A stretch of 64,000 bases of DNA from Geothrix campi (GTDB taxonomy: Bacteria > Acidobacteriota > Holophagae > Holophagales > Holophagaceae), in NCBI RefSeq assembly GCF_024609265.1, contig NZ_JANHMP010000002.1:310001-374000 (forward strand), read 5' to 3'. A program made the position numbers and the translations under genes. The notes under the pieces are model-generated. The model was not told the DNA's origin, ran no database searches, and saw only the letters and a program-made list of their open reading frames with translations. Every line of letters starts with the position of its first letter. Within the stretch, counting starts at the first letter, position 1. Below are positions 10,624-19,062 of the stretch, in pieces.

Positions 10624-10789
10624 GGTCTGTTTTCAAAGTGGATGCGAGCCGCGACGTCGTCCAGCCGCGCCCATGGCGAGGCGGCGGCCGAAGGGCGATG
10701 CGGGACATCGTTCGAGGTCGCCAACGCAGCCAGGGGTGCGGCTGGGCGGCGCCCCTTGCGCGGCCACACCCAACTTTGAAAACAAACCC
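10623..10789. mobile_element. MITE-like element with 16-19 bp terminal inverted repeats
   Basis: The element begins GGGTCTGTTTTCAAAG (10623) and ends CTTTGAAAACAAACCC (10789), an inverted pair with one mismatch over 16 bp, extendable to 17 of 19. It is bounded on both sides by TA (10621-10622 and 10790-10791), which may be a 2-bp target duplication. At about 167 bp it is too short for a transposase. The inside is GC-rich and has no supported gene. TA duplication is typical of IS630/mariner-type transposition, but TIRs of this style also occur in IS5-like elements, so the family is open. Confidence 0.65.
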
Positions 10790-11487
10790 TAACTCTCTTC
10801 GTAGCGGGCGGGGAGCAAGGCCAGTTCCCGGGACACATCGCCGACCAGCTGCCTTCGCTGTTCGTCCGGGAATTGATCGACCAGGGGGTAGATCCGCTCC
10901 TCCTCAAGGGTGTTGTGGGAGGCCAGACGACGGTGGACCGCCTCCAGCGCGGATCTGACCGTGGCCCATTCCACCTCGGCCCCTTCCAGGGCCTTCACGG
11001 TGCCCGCCAGGGTGGCCATGAAGAAGTCGTGGTCTTCACGCAGGGCCTGGAGGGTGGCCCCCAGGTCCGGCCGGGCCGCCGCGACGGCGGGGAAGAGCGC
11101 CTTGTGTTCGGCCCGGATGTGCACCGCCAGGCGCATCCAGATCCGGTCCAAGGCCCGATGGGCCTCGGCCTGGAGTCGCTGTTCCACGGCCGCCCGGGCT
11201 TCCCGGTACAGGTGATCGATCTCACGGTGATCCGCAGCCAGCTTGGCTGCGAGAGAATCCTGGGCTTCCTTCCGACCGTCGTTCATGGCTTCGATGATGT
11301 GCTCGGCCTTGCCTGATTCGAAGATCTTCTGCAGTTCCAGGAAAGTGGACCCCAGGGCGGAACCCTGGGCGCTCCGTCTGCGCCAGTAGATCCAGCCGCG
11401 GGCTTCCATCCAGAGCCCCAGGCGATCCAGGAGACCCAGGGCCACGAGGGCGAGGGCGATCGCGAGGAGGGGGTCGGGTGGCGTCAT
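10789..11487 (-). CDS. Membrane-anchored hemerythrin-like (HHE) protein
   Basis: The 232-aa protein has one N-terminal membrane helix (LLAIALALVALGLLDRLGLW) and a C-terminal four-helix bundle with hemerythrin-type ligands: DHREIDHLYREA, HIRAEHKALFP, EDHDFFM and HNTLEEERIYPL. Such domains bind a di-iron centre and sense or buffer O2, NO or iron; the role here is inferred only from these ligands. ATG 11487 or GTG 11493 could be the start; GGAGG lies 4 nt before the GTG and 10 nt before the ATG. Its TAG stop also uses the TA at the edge of the adjacent MITE-like element. Confidence 0.75.
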   Translation of the reverse strand: MTPPDPLLAIALALVALGLLDRLGLWMEARGWIYWRRRSAQGSALGSTFLELQKIFESGKAEHIIEAMNDGRKEAQDSLAAKLAADHREIDHLYREARAAVEQRLQAEAHRALDRIWMRLAVHIRAEHKALFPAVAAARPDLGATLQALREDHDFFMATLAGTVKALEGAEVEWATVRSALEAVHRRLASHNTLEEERIYPLVDQFPDEQRRQLVGDVSRELALLPARYEES

Positions 11488-11544
11488 GGACACGAGGCCT
11501 CCAGCCGAGTCGTGGAATCATGGTGCCATGGCCGAGGTTCCGTC

Positions 11545-12027
11545 ATGAGTCCCAAGGTTCCCTCCACCAATGCCACGCGGCTGCTCAAGCAGGTGGGCGT
11601 GGCCTACACCGAGCACCTCTACCGCTACGAGGACCACGGCGGCACGGCGGTCAGCGCCCGGGAGCTGGGCGTGGAGGAGCATGCCGTCATCAAGACCCTG
11701 GTGATGGAAGACGAAAAGGGCTCGCCCCTCATCATCCTCATGCACGGTGACCGCGAGGTGAGCACGAAGGAACTGGCCCGGCAGATCGGGGCCAAAGCAG
11801 TGCACCCCTGCAAGCCCGAGGTGGCCAACCGACACAGCGGCTACCTGGTGGGCGGCACCAGCCCCCTTGGCACCAAGAAACCCATGCCCGTCCATGCCGA
11901 GGCCAGCATCTTCGACCTGGATCGCATCTACCTCAATGGTGGCAGCCGGGGGTTCCTCGTGGGGCTCGATCCGAAGGATCTCGACCGCGTGCTGAAGGTG
12001 GCCCGCGTGAGTGTGGCGATACACTAG
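11545..12027 (+). CDS. ybaK: YbaK/EbsC-type aminoacyl-tRNA deacylase
   Basis: YbaK removes Cys mischarged on tRNA-Pro. The 160-aa protein shows the family pattern: SARELGVEEHAVIKTLVME, the substrate-pocket strand LIILMHGDREVS, LARQIGAKAVHPC and the glycine-rich SGYLVGGTSPLGTKKPMPV. ATG 11545 has GAGG 7 nt upstream and fits the family N-terminus. It is divergent from the hemerythrin-like gene and 27 bp upstream of the aldo/keto reductase. Substrate specificity (Cys versus Ala/Ser) cannot be read from sequence alone, but the LVGG-SPLG block is typical of YbaK. Confidence 0.92.
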   Translation: MSPKVPSTNATRLLKQVGVAYTEHLYRYEDHGGTAVSARELGVEEHAVIKTLVMEDEKGSPLIILMHGDREVSTKELARQIGAKAVHPCKPEVANRHSGYLVGGTSPLGTKKPMPVHAEASIFDLDRIYLNGGSRGFLVGLDPKDLDRVLKVARVSVAIH

Positions 12028-12054
12028 CGCCCCGGACCCAAGGAGAACCCTGCC

Positions 12055-13008
12055 ATGAGCCACAAACGCCAGCTCGGCCGGACCGGGATCGCGATCTCAC
12101 CGCTGGTCTTCGGCGGCAACGTGTTCGGCTGGACCGCCGACAAGCCCACTTCGTTCGCCCTGCTCGATCGCTTCGTCGGGGCCGGCTTCGAGACCGTCGA
12201 CACCGCCGATGTGTACTCGGCCTGGAAACCCGGGAATAGCGGTGGGGAGTCGGAGACCCTCATCGGCGAGTGGATGCGCGCCCGTGGCAACCGGGACCGC
12301 ATGGTCATCATCACCAAGGTCGGCATGCAGATGGCGCCCGACCGGAAAGGCTTGTCGGCGGCCTGGATCGAGCGGGCGGTGGAGGACTCTCTGCGCCGCC
12401 TCCAGACCGACCACATCGATGTCTACCTGTCCCACAAGTTCGACCCGGACACGCCGCACGAGGAGACCCTGGCGGCCTATCAGAAGCTGATCGAGGCGGG
12501 CAAAGTGCGGGCGATCGGAGCCTCGAACTTCGACGCGACCCAGTTGCACGCGGCCCTGGCGGCCGCCGAGGCCCATGGCCTGCCGCGTTACGAGGTGCTG
12601 CAGCCAGAGTACAACCTTTACGATCGTAATAATTACGATAACGAGCTGCGCAACCTCTGCATGGCCGAAGGGCTCGGTGTCATCACCTACTACAGCCTGG
12701 CCCGGGGCTTCCTCAGCGGCAAATACCGCGGCGTGGCGGACCTGGGGAAGAGCCCTCGCGGGGGTGGGATCAAGGGCTACCTCAACGAGCGTGGTTTCCG
12801 CATCCTCCAGGCGCTCGACGAGGTCGCCGCCCGGCTTGAGGCGAAGCCTGCGGAGGTCGCCCTGGCCTGGCTCATGGCCCGCCCGGAGGTCACCGCTCCC
12901 ATCGCCAGCGCCACCTCGCTGGATCAGCTCGAAAGCATGATCCGGGCCGCTTCCCTGGCACTCGCGAGCGAGGATCTTGCCGCTCTGGATGCGGCGAGCC
13001 GGTACTAA
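12055..13008 (+). CDS. Aldo/keto reductase
   Basis: This 317-aa NADPH-dependent oxidoreductase has a TIM barrel and a family-length sequence. The catalytic tetrad is visible: Asp49 and Tyr54 in DTADVYS, Lys in IITKVGMQ, and His in VYLSHKFD. The cofactor-binding end carries APIASATSLDQLE and the block RAIGASNFDATQL. It resembles the general stress/YhdN-like AKR group; the natural substrate is unknown. AAGGAG lies 9 nt upstream of the ATG. It follows ybaK by 27 bp and is convergent with the next gene, separated by only 4 bp. Confidence 0.93.
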   Translation: MSHKRQLGRTGIAISPLVFGGNVFGWTADKPTSFALLDRFVGAGFETVDTADVYSAWKPGNSGGESETLIGEWMRARGNRDRMVIITKVGMQMAPDRKGLSAAWIERAVEDSLRRLQTDHIDVYLSHKFDPDTPHEETLAAYQKLIEAGKVRAIGASNFDATQLHAALAAAEAHGLPRYEVLQPEYNLYDRNNYDNELRNLCMAEGLGVITYYSLARGFLSGKYRGVADLGKSPRGGGIKGYLNERGFRILQALDEVAARLEAKPAEVALAWLMARPEVTAPIASATSLDQLESMIRAASLALASEDLAALDAASRY

Positions 13009-13012
13009 GCGC

Positions 13013-13654
13013 TCACTCGTTCCGGTCCCGCAGGTAGGCCCGCTCCAGCCACTGCCGAACGAGCTCCAGGTCCGCCTGGGAGGTGACCTCCAGCTTGTGG
13101 GTGATGCGGTCCTTCTTCGCGAAGCCGCCGGTGTCCTTGAGGTGACCCCCGGAGTCCTTCACGGCGGCGGGATCACCCAGGGAAAGGCCCAGGTCCAGGC
13201 GAGAGGCGAAGGGCTTCACTTCGGCGAAGACGTGGTTCCGGTAGAAGGGCACGAGGGTTTCGCAAGGGCAGACCTTGACGTCCTCCCCCAGGCTTCGGGC
13301 CAGCGTGACGATGCGCTCGAAAAGGGGGCGCAGGGCAGCCTTTCTGCCGGCGTACTGGGCGTCCACATGGCCCGGGGCCGCGGCCAGGTAGCCCTCGGGA
13401 GTGTCGTCGAAGGCGTGGCCGGGGACGGCCTCGGCTCTCCGGGCGACCAGCCCGGCCTGATTGGTGCCCAGGCCCTGAATCTTGAGCCAAGCCTGGCAGG
13501 CCTTCCGATCCGGAGGGCCCTCGCTCTGGGCAAGGGCGACCCATTCCTCCAGGGTGCGCCCGGTCTTCGACTTGAGGTTGGCGAGGATGCCCTGGACGTA
13601 GGCCACGCTCGGATGCAGGTCATAGGGGTGGGTGGTGCTCGGGGGTCTGGACAT
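13013..13654 (-). CDS. DUF4287/DUF5655-like protein
   Basis: The 213-aa soluble protein has two parts. The N-terminal half (VAYVQGILANLKSKTGRTLEEW, in two pieces) looks like DUF4287, a short helical domain. The C-terminal half (YAGRKAALRPLFERIVTLAR and FAEVKPFASRLDLGLSLGD) resembles DUF5655, often found on proteins acting on nucleic acids or as stand-alone unknowns. ATG 13654 has GGGGAG 6 nt upstream and is chosen over the longer reading to 13741. No catalytic motif is obvious. The domain names are from recognition of sequence pattern only. Confidence 0.7.
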   Translation of the reverse strand: MSRPPSTTHPYDLHPSVAYVQGILANLKSKTGRTLEEWVALAQSEGPPDRKACQAWLKIQGLGTNQAGLVARRAEAVPGHAFDDTPEGYLAAAPGHVDAQYAGRKAALRPLFERIVTLARSLGEDVKVCPCETLVPFYRNHVFAEVKPFASRLDLGLSLGDPAAVKDSGGHLKDTGGFAKKDRITHKLEVTSQADLELVRQWLERAYLRDRNE

Positions 13655-13779
13655 GAGGAACTCCCCGGAAAGTGTACCTGTGATCCCCGTCATCCTTCGC
13701 AGACGCTGCGGCGGTCCCGTGCTACCTTCCCTCCCAACCAATCCAACCGATCCACCTCACCCCGTTCTCGGAGTCTTCC

Positions 13780-15711
13780 ATGAGCGACGTGGAAATCAGC
13801 ATCACCCAGCAGAAGACCATCCAGGCGCTGCAGAAGGGGGAGGCCCCCATCCCCATGCGGGGCTGGCTGGCCAAGCAGGCCGCCATCAACTACGAAGTGG
13901 AGCGGGCCCTGGCCGAAGACGATCCCGCGACCTTCTGGGGCGAGAAGGCCCGGGCCCTGGACTGGGCCGAGCCCTGGACGAAGGTCTTCGAGTTCAACGC
14001 GCCCAACCACGCCTGGTTCCTGGGCGGCAAGCTCAATGCCACCGTGAACTGCATCGACCGCCATGTGCACAGCGACCGGCGCAACAAGGCCGCCCTGCTG
14101 TGGGTGGGCGAGGACGGCGACGAGCGCTCCTACACCTACAACCGCCTCTACCGCGAGATGAACCGCTTCGCCAACACCCTCAAGCGCCTGGGCGTGAAGA
14201 AGGGCGACCGGGTCATCCTCTACATGCCCCTCACGCCGGAAGGCATCATCTCCATGTTGGCCTGCGCCCGCATCGGCGCCATCCACAGCGTGGTCTACGC
14301 AGGCATGGGCCAAGCTGCCCTGCGCACCCGCATCGAGGATGCCGGCGCCAAGGTCGTGGTCTGCTCCGATTTCACCTACCGGCGCGGCAAGGCCATCCCC
14401 CTGAAGCCCATTGTGGATGAGGCCGTGCGCGACCTGGCCTCCGTGGACCATGTCATCGTCCACCGGCGTGGCTCCCGGCCCGGCGATGCCCCCGTGACCT
14501 TCGCCAGCGAGCGCGAGAAGGACTTCTACGACATCCAGCAGGGGCGCGACATCCACTGCGAGCCCGAGATGGTGGATGCCGAACACCCCCTATTCATCCT
14601 CTACACCAGCGGAACGACCGGGAAACCGAAGGGCGTGGTGCATGCGACCGGCGGCTACCTGGTGGGCGTGAACTACCTGAGCAAGGCCTTCTACCAGATC
14701 CAGGAGCGCGACATCTACTGGAGCACCTCGGACATCGGCTGGATCGTGGGGCACAGCTTCATCGTCTACGGCCCCCTCAGCATCGGCGCCACGGTGCTCT
14801 GCCGCGAGGGCGCCCCGGACTACCCGAGCCCGGAGGTCACCTGGGAGATCTGCGAACGGTTCGGCGTGAACGTGATGTTCACGGCGCCCACGGCCGTCCG
14901 CATGTGGATGAGCCATGGCGCCGAGGCTCCCGGCAAGTTCGATCTGAGCAAGCTGCGCCTCCTGGCCTGTGCGGGCGAGCCGCTGAACCCCGAGGCCCAC
15001 CGCTGGGCCCAGCAGCACCTGGTCGGCCAGGGGAACGGCCAGGTGGTGGACAACTGGTGGCAGACGGAAATCGCGGGGCCGGTGATCGGTACCTTGCCCA
15101 CCTTCGAGGTCCGGCCCGGCAAGGCCGGCAAGGCCCTGCCCGGGGCCCAGCTGGCCGTGGTGAACAAGGACGGCTCCCCGGTTCCGGACGGCCAGGGCGG
15201 GCTGCTCGTCATCAAGTTCCCGCTCCCGTACATGCTGCGCACCGTGTGGAACGACCACAAGCGCTACGAGGACTACTGGAAGGAGATTCCGGGCTACTAC
15301 ACGGTCGGCGACGTGGCCGTGAAGGACGCGGACGGCTACTTCGCCGTGCTGGGTCGCTCGGATGACGTGCTGAACGTGGCGGGCCATCGCATCGGGACCT
15401 CCGATGTGGAGGGCTCGCTCATCCGCCATCCCGCCGTGGCCGAAAGCGCCGTGGTGGGCCTGCCCGATCCCATCAAGGGCGAACGCATCATGGCCTTCGT
15501 GGTGGTGCGGGCGGGGGTCGCCACGGGCCCGGGCCTCATCGCCAGCCTCAAGGATCACGTCCGCGAGGATCTGGGCGGCATCGCCATGCCCAGCGAGATC
15601 CAGATTCGCGCCAGCCTGCCCAAGACCCGCTCCGGCAAGATCGTCCGCCGCGCCCTCAAGGCCGAGGCGCTCGGACAGGATCCGGGGGATCTGAGCACGC
15701 TGGCCGATTGA
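13780..15711 (+). CDS. acs: Acetyl-/propionyl-CoA synthetase (AMP-forming)
   Basis: This adenylate-forming enzyme activates a short-chain acid to its acyl-CoA via an acyl-AMP. The 643-aa protein has the ACS N-terminal block, the P-loop-like motif YTSGTTGKPKGVVH, the substrate-pocket WWQTE, the hinge YYTVGDVAVKDADGY and GRSDDVLNVAGHRIGT, and the C-terminal catalytic lysine in PKTRSGKIVRR, which in many bacteria is regulated by acetylation. GGAG lies 6 nt before the ATG. It stands alone; acetate versus propionate preference is not decided here, so the symbol is provisional. Confidence 0.9.
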   Translation: MSDVEISITQQKTIQALQKGEAPIPMRGWLAKQAAINYEVERALAEDDPATFWGEKARALDWAEPWTKVFEFNAPNHAWFLGGKLNATVNCIDRHVHSDRRNKAALLWVGEDGDERSYTYNRLYREMNRFANTLKRLGVKKGDRVILYMPLTPEGIISMLACARIGAIHSVVYAGMGQAALRTRIEDAGAKVVVCSDFTYRRGKAIPLKPIVDEAVRDLASVDHVIVHRRGSRPGDAPVTFASEREKDFYDIQQGRDIHCEPEMVDAEHPLFILYTSGTTGKPKGVVHATGGYLVGVNYLSKAFYQIQERDIYWSTSDIGWIVGHSFIVYGPLSIGATVLCREGAPDYPSPEVTWEICERFGVNVMFTAPTAVRMWMSHGAEAPGKFDLSKLRLLACAGEPLNPEAHRWAQQHLVGQGNGQVVDNWWQTEIAGPVIGTLPTFEVRPGKAGKALPGAQLAVVNKDGSPVPDGQGGLLVIKFPLPYMLRTVWNDHKRYEDYWKEIPGYYTVGDVAVKDADGYFAVLGRSDDVLNVAGHRIGTSDVEGSLIRHPAVAESAVVGLPDPIKGERIMAFVVVRAGVATGPGLIASLKDHVREDLGGIAMPSEIQIRASLPKTRSGKIVRRALKAEALGQDPGDLSTLAD

Positions 15712-15717
15712 TGCTGT

Positions 15718-15749
15718 CCGGGGGTTCTGCGCTGCGCGCACACCCCCGG
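15718..15749. terminator. GC-rich hairpin between convergent genes
   Basis: CCGGGGGT at 15718-15725 pairs with ACCCCCGG at 15742-15749, with a further TGCGC/GCGCA pairing inside. It lies between the acs stop and the end of the minus-strand DUF5777 gene, so it could terminate either. There is no U tract, so this is a modest call. Confidence 0.4.
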
Positions 15750-15802
15750 GCCCCCGCGCTCAGCTCGGCGGAGCCGCGCCTCGCTTCCACTCTCCCTAGG
15801 GG

Positions 15803-16597
15803 CTAGAAGACCCGTACCAGGTTGAAGCCCAGGGCCCACTGGCCCGGGGACCTCGGTCCACCGGCATAGTCGCCGCCCAGCACCTGATGGGCGGTGGTGC
15901 CCTGGACGTTGGTGGCGAGGAGGGTGAAGCGGTGGCCCTTGGTCTGGAAGCGGTAGCCCAGGGCGAAGCCCTGTTCGTAGGCAGAGGAGTCCAGGCGGGC
16001 AGGGCGTGGGTAGTACTCCGCGAGGATGGATTGGCCATCGAGGATCCGCCAGCGGACGCCCGCGCCGGCCGTGAAGAGGGCGCGGTCCTCCGTGGTGGTG
16101 CGGGAAAGCCAGGTGGGGACGAGGCTGAAGGTGACCGGCCCCGCCACGAATTCCACGGGGAGCTGCAGGGCCGCACCGGTCACGCCCACGGTTCCGAAGG
16201 TGTAGGTGGCGCGCTTGATCGTTTCATCGAAACGCTCGCCGCGGATCGCCATGCGGACGTGCGGGCCGTCCAGGAGCTGTTCCTGGAGGGCGAGGATCAC
16301 GGTCTTGCCATCCGAGGTGCGGTACACCTGGGCGTTGAGGCCCGGCACCGCGGCGATGCCGAGATCAAAGCCCAGACCCGCGAAGTTGCCGCCATCCAGG
16401 CCGTAGAAGTCCTTCGAGTTCCCACGGGCCGGTTCGGCGAACCGGTGGGTGAAGCGGATGGCGGGCTGCCATCCCTGGAGATGGTCGGCGGTGGGCAGGT
16501 TCAGCCCCAGGGGCAGTTCCGAGTCCTGGCCCAGCAGGGGGGCGGACAGGAGGAGGGGCAGGAGGAAGGAGGACGGGGCGATCGGTCGGAGGGGCAT
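15803..16597 (-). CDS. DUF5777-type outer-membrane beta-barrel protein
   Basis: The 264-aa protein has a signal peptide (FLLPLLLSAPLLG|QDSE) and alternating hydrophobic strands ending in aromatic residues (GQWALGFNLVRVF), typical of a small outer-membrane barrel. The opening segment PAIRFTHRFAEPARGN and DFYGLDGGNFAGLGFDLG match the pattern I associate with DUF5777. The function of that family is not established. It starts 19 bp after the stop of the Rieske lipoprotein gene on the same strand, so the two are probably co-expressed and may work together at the envelope. Confidence 0.75.
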   Translation of the reverse strand: MPLRPIAPSSFLLPLLLSAPLLGQDSELPLGLNLPTADHLQGWQPAIRFTHRFAEPARGNSKDFYGLDGGNFAGLGFDLGIAAVPGLNAQVYRTSDGKTVILALQEQLLDGPHVRMAIRGERFDETIKRATYTFGTVGVTGAALQLPVEFVAGPVTFSLVPTWLSRTTTEDRALFTAGAGVRWRILDGQSILAEYYPRPARLDSSAYEQGFALGYRFQTKGHRFTLLATNVQGTTAHQVLGGDYAGGPRSPGQWALGFNLVRVF

Positions 16598-16616
16598 GGG
16601 CGATCCGGGCCGGCGG

Positions 16617-17165
16617 TCAGGTGAGCCGCGTGGTGGCGGAGACGGGCTTGGAGGGGTCGATCACGAGCACTCCGCCGGGCGTGGATTCGCTCACCTGGTA
16701 GTGCTGGAGGACCGACCCGACCGGGGCCGGCCCGACGGTCACGGTGCCGTTGAGGTCGTACTGACTGCCGTGGCAGGGGCAGCCGAAGCCAGTCTGCGTC
16801 GTGTTGAGTCGCCCCCCCTGGTGCAGGCAGCTGGCATTGAAGGCATAGATGCCGGCGCTGTCCCGGACCAGGTAGTAGCCCTGGGCGGCCCCCAGGATCA
16901 GGGGGCAGGCACCGGAGGCGGTGGTGGTGTAGTCCCGCACGGTCCCGGAGGGCTGACCCAGCATGCTGGTCTTGGTTTCGGACGTGGTGACCGGGCTGGG
17001 CGGGGGTGGGGGCGGAGGGGGTGCCGGATTGGAGTACCCCCCGCCGCCGCCGCCACAGGAGACGGCGGCGGCCGCCGCGGCCACGGCGAGGGCGCAGGCG
17101 CAGAACTCCCGGCGGTCGAGACCGCTGGACGTACCGGTGGGTGTGGCTGGTTCGGGTTGAGACAT
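16617..17165 (-). CDS. Rieske [2Fe-2S] lipoprotein
   Basis: The 182-aa protein carries a Rieske cluster: CLHQGG (C-x-H) and CPCHGSQYD (C-x2-H), the ligands of a [2Fe-2S] centre, followed by PAPVGSVLQHYQV. The N-terminus has a twin-arginine-like LDRREF, a hydrophobic Ala-rich helix and a lipobox-like AVSC, then a Gly tract and a Pro tract (10 consecutive Pro) as spacer. It therefore seems exported folded via Tat and lipid-anchored, an electron carrier outside the inner membrane. No cytochrome b gene is adjacent, so it is not part of a visible bc1 operon. GGGAGG lies 4 nt before the ATG. Confidence 0.88.
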   Translation of the reverse strand: MSQPEPATPTGTSSGLDRREFCACALAVAAAAAAVSCGGGGGGYSNPAPPPPPPPPSPVTTSETKTSMLGQPSGTVRDYTTTASGACPLILGAAQGYYLVRDSAGIYAFNASCLHQGGRLNTTQTGFGCPCHGSQYDLNGTVTVGPAPVGSVLQHYQVSESTPGGVLVIDPSKPVSATTRLT

Positions 17166-17344
17166 GGGACCTCCCTGGGGCGGGGCCGCAGCGATGGCGG
17201 GGTGGCTTGGGGATGAGGATGCGGTGCCCCCCGGGGAGGTCCCAGATCCGGATGGCAGAAACCGGCCCCTCCGGTCTGGCGTTCCACCGGGAGGCTGGCG
17301 CATCCTTTGGGCAGATCCCGTGGGCGTTTTTCCAGGAGCTCCTC

Positions 17345-17821
17345 GTGCCTCCCTTCAATCACCTTCATCCCGCCATCGTGCATTTCCCCATCGCGCTGCT
17401 GGCGACGGCTCCGCTCCTCTTCCTGCTGGGAGCTCTCTGGCCGGCCCAGCGGCGGGGGATCCACACCGCCGCGCTGCTCCTGCTGCTGCTGGGGCTGCTG
17501 GGAGGGCTGCTGGCGCTGGCCACCGGCGACGCGGCGGAGAACCTCGCGCACCGGACACCGGAACTGAGGGTCGCCCTGAATGCCCACGAGTTGTCGGCCC
17601 AGTGGACCATGGCCATCTTCGGGCTCCTGACCGCGGCATGGCTTGTCTACCTGGGGGCATCCCGGTTCCTCCACCGGGAGCCTTCGCCGCGCCTGGCCCG
17701 CAGCCTCTTCATCCTCTGGCTGCTGGTGAGTGGCCTGGGGGTCGCCGCGCTGCTTCGCACGGGCCACCTGGGGGGCCACATGGTCCACGATCTGCACACC
17801 CACGGGGGCGAGGCACCCTGA
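17345..17821 (+). CDS. DUF2231-type integral membrane protein
   Basis: The 158-aa protein has four predicted membrane helices and starts with the DUF2231 signature region: NHLHPAIVHFPIALLATAPL, with His residues at the membrane face, and ends with a His-rich segment GHLGGHMVHDLHTHGG. Conserved histidines suggest haem or metal binding, which is inference. The GTG at 17345 is chosen because AGGAG lies 6 nt upstream and the family begins there; the longer open frame upstream is non-coding. It is divergent from the Rieske/DUF5777 pair, with a shared 179-bp control region. Confidence 0.75.
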   Translation: MPPFNHLHPAIVHFPIALLATAPLLFLLGALWPAQRRGIHTAALLLLLLGLLGGLLALATGDAAENLAHRTPELRVALNAHELSAQWTMAIFGLLTAAWLVYLGASRFLHREPSPRLARSLFILWLLVSGLGVAALLRTGHLGGHMVHDLHTHGGEAP

Positions 17822-17846
17822 GCGGCCCTCCGGTTAGGCTGGTGGG

Positions 17847-19061
17847 ATGAAGCCCCGTCAGCTCACCACGCTCATCCTCCTCGGCTTTGCCTCGGGGCTT
17901 CCGCTTTTCCTCACGGGCTCGACGCTGAAGGCCTGGATGACGGACGAGGGGCTGAGTCTGGCCACCATCGGGCTCTTCAGCTTCGTGACGCTGCCCTACA
18001 GCCTGAAGGTGCTCTGGGCGCCCTTCCTGGATCGCTTTGCGTTGCCGGGCCTGGGGCGCCGTCGGGGCTGGATGCTGCTCATGCAACTGGGCATGGCTCT
18101 GGCCCTGGGTCTGCTGGCCGTCACGCAGCCGAACCTGGATCTCATGCGGGTGGTGATCCTGGCCCTGGCCGTGGCCGTCACCAGCGCCACCTTCGACATC
18201 GCCGTGGACGCCTGGCGGGCCGAGGCCCTGGATCAGAAGCACCTGGGCCTGGGCAACAGCATCCACATCGCCGCCTATCGCGTGGCCATGCTGGTGAGCG
18301 GCGGCTTGGCCATGATCCTGGCCCAGGTCTTCAGCTGGCGCGCCACGTACCTGGGCATGGCCGGTCTCACGCTGTTGGGCACCCTCGGGACCTGGCTGGC
18401 CATGAACACGGATGGCGTGGCTCGAGCACCCCGCACACTTCAGGAGGCCGTCTCGGGCCCCCTGAAGGATCTGCTTCAGCGCAAGGGCATTGGCTATCTC
18501 CTGGCCTTCGCCGTCTTCTACAAGCTGGGGGACTGGCTGGCGGAAGCCATGACCATGCCCTTCCTCATGCGGGGCATCGGCTTCACGAAGATGCAGATCG
18601 GCACCGTGCAGAAGACCACCGCCATGGTGGCCATCATTCTGGGCGGCCTGCTCGGAGGGTGGATGCTCATGCGCATGAGTCTGCGCAAAGCGCTCTGGAT
18701 CTGCGGGTTCGTGCAGGCGGGCAGCATCCTGGGCTTCTGGGCCATCTCGATGCTGGGCCGGCACCTGCCCCTGCTGGTGGCCGCCAACACGCTGGAGAAC
18801 CTGGCGTACGGCATGGGCGGCAGTGCGCTCGTGGCGCTGCTCATGGGTAGCTGCAACCGCTCGTACACCGGCACCCAGTACGCCCTCTTCAGCGCCCTGA
18901 CAGCCCTGCCCCGGACAGTCTTCGGGGGGCTCACGGGCTTCATGGCGGAATCCTACGGCTGGAAACTCTACTTCCCCGTCTGCGCCGCGGCGGCCATCCC
19001 CGGCCTGCTCCTCCTGCTACTGTGGGACCGCTGGGGGCTGACGGAGACGGACGGGGCCTGA
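17847..19061 (+). CDS. ampG: AmpG-like MFS permease
   Basis: The 404-aa protein has about 12 membrane helices. The N-terminal GFASGLPLFLTGSTLKAWM and YSLKVLWAPFLDRFALPGLGRRRGW (in two pieces), and the intracellular ALDQKHLGLGNSIHIAAYR, match AmpG, which imports GlcNAc-anhydro-muropeptides for cell-wall recycling. The SGLPL and K-x-LWAP-x-D blocks are diagnostic. It begins 25 bp after the DUF2231 gene. Transport substrate is inferred from family; some AmpG-like proteins have other roles. Confidence 0.87.
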   Translation: MKPRQLTTLILLGFASGLPLFLTGSTLKAWMTDEGLSLATIGLFSFVTLPYSLKVLWAPFLDRFALPGLGRRRGWMLLMQLGMALALGLLAVTQPNLDLMRVVILALAVAVTSATFDIAVDAWRAEALDQKHLGLGNSIHIAAYRVAMLVSGGLAMILAQVFSWRATYLGMAGLTLLGTLGTWLAMNTDGVARAPRTLQEAVSGPLKDLLQRKGIGYLLAFAVFYKLGDWLAEAMTMPFLMRGIGFTKMQIGTVQKTTAMVAIILGGLLGGWMLMRMSLRKALWICGFVQAGSILGFWAISMLGRHLPLLVAANTLENLAYGMGGSALVALLMGSCNRSYTGTQYALFSALTALPRTVFGGLTGFMAESYGWKLYFPVCAAAAIPGLLLLLLWDRWGLTETDGA

Positions 19062-19062
19062 A

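Noticed and set aside
16617-17165. Rieske protein as part of a cytochrome bc1 operon
   Set aside because: No cytochrome b or c1 gene is adjacent, and the lipoprotein-type N-terminus differs from bc1 Rieske subunits.
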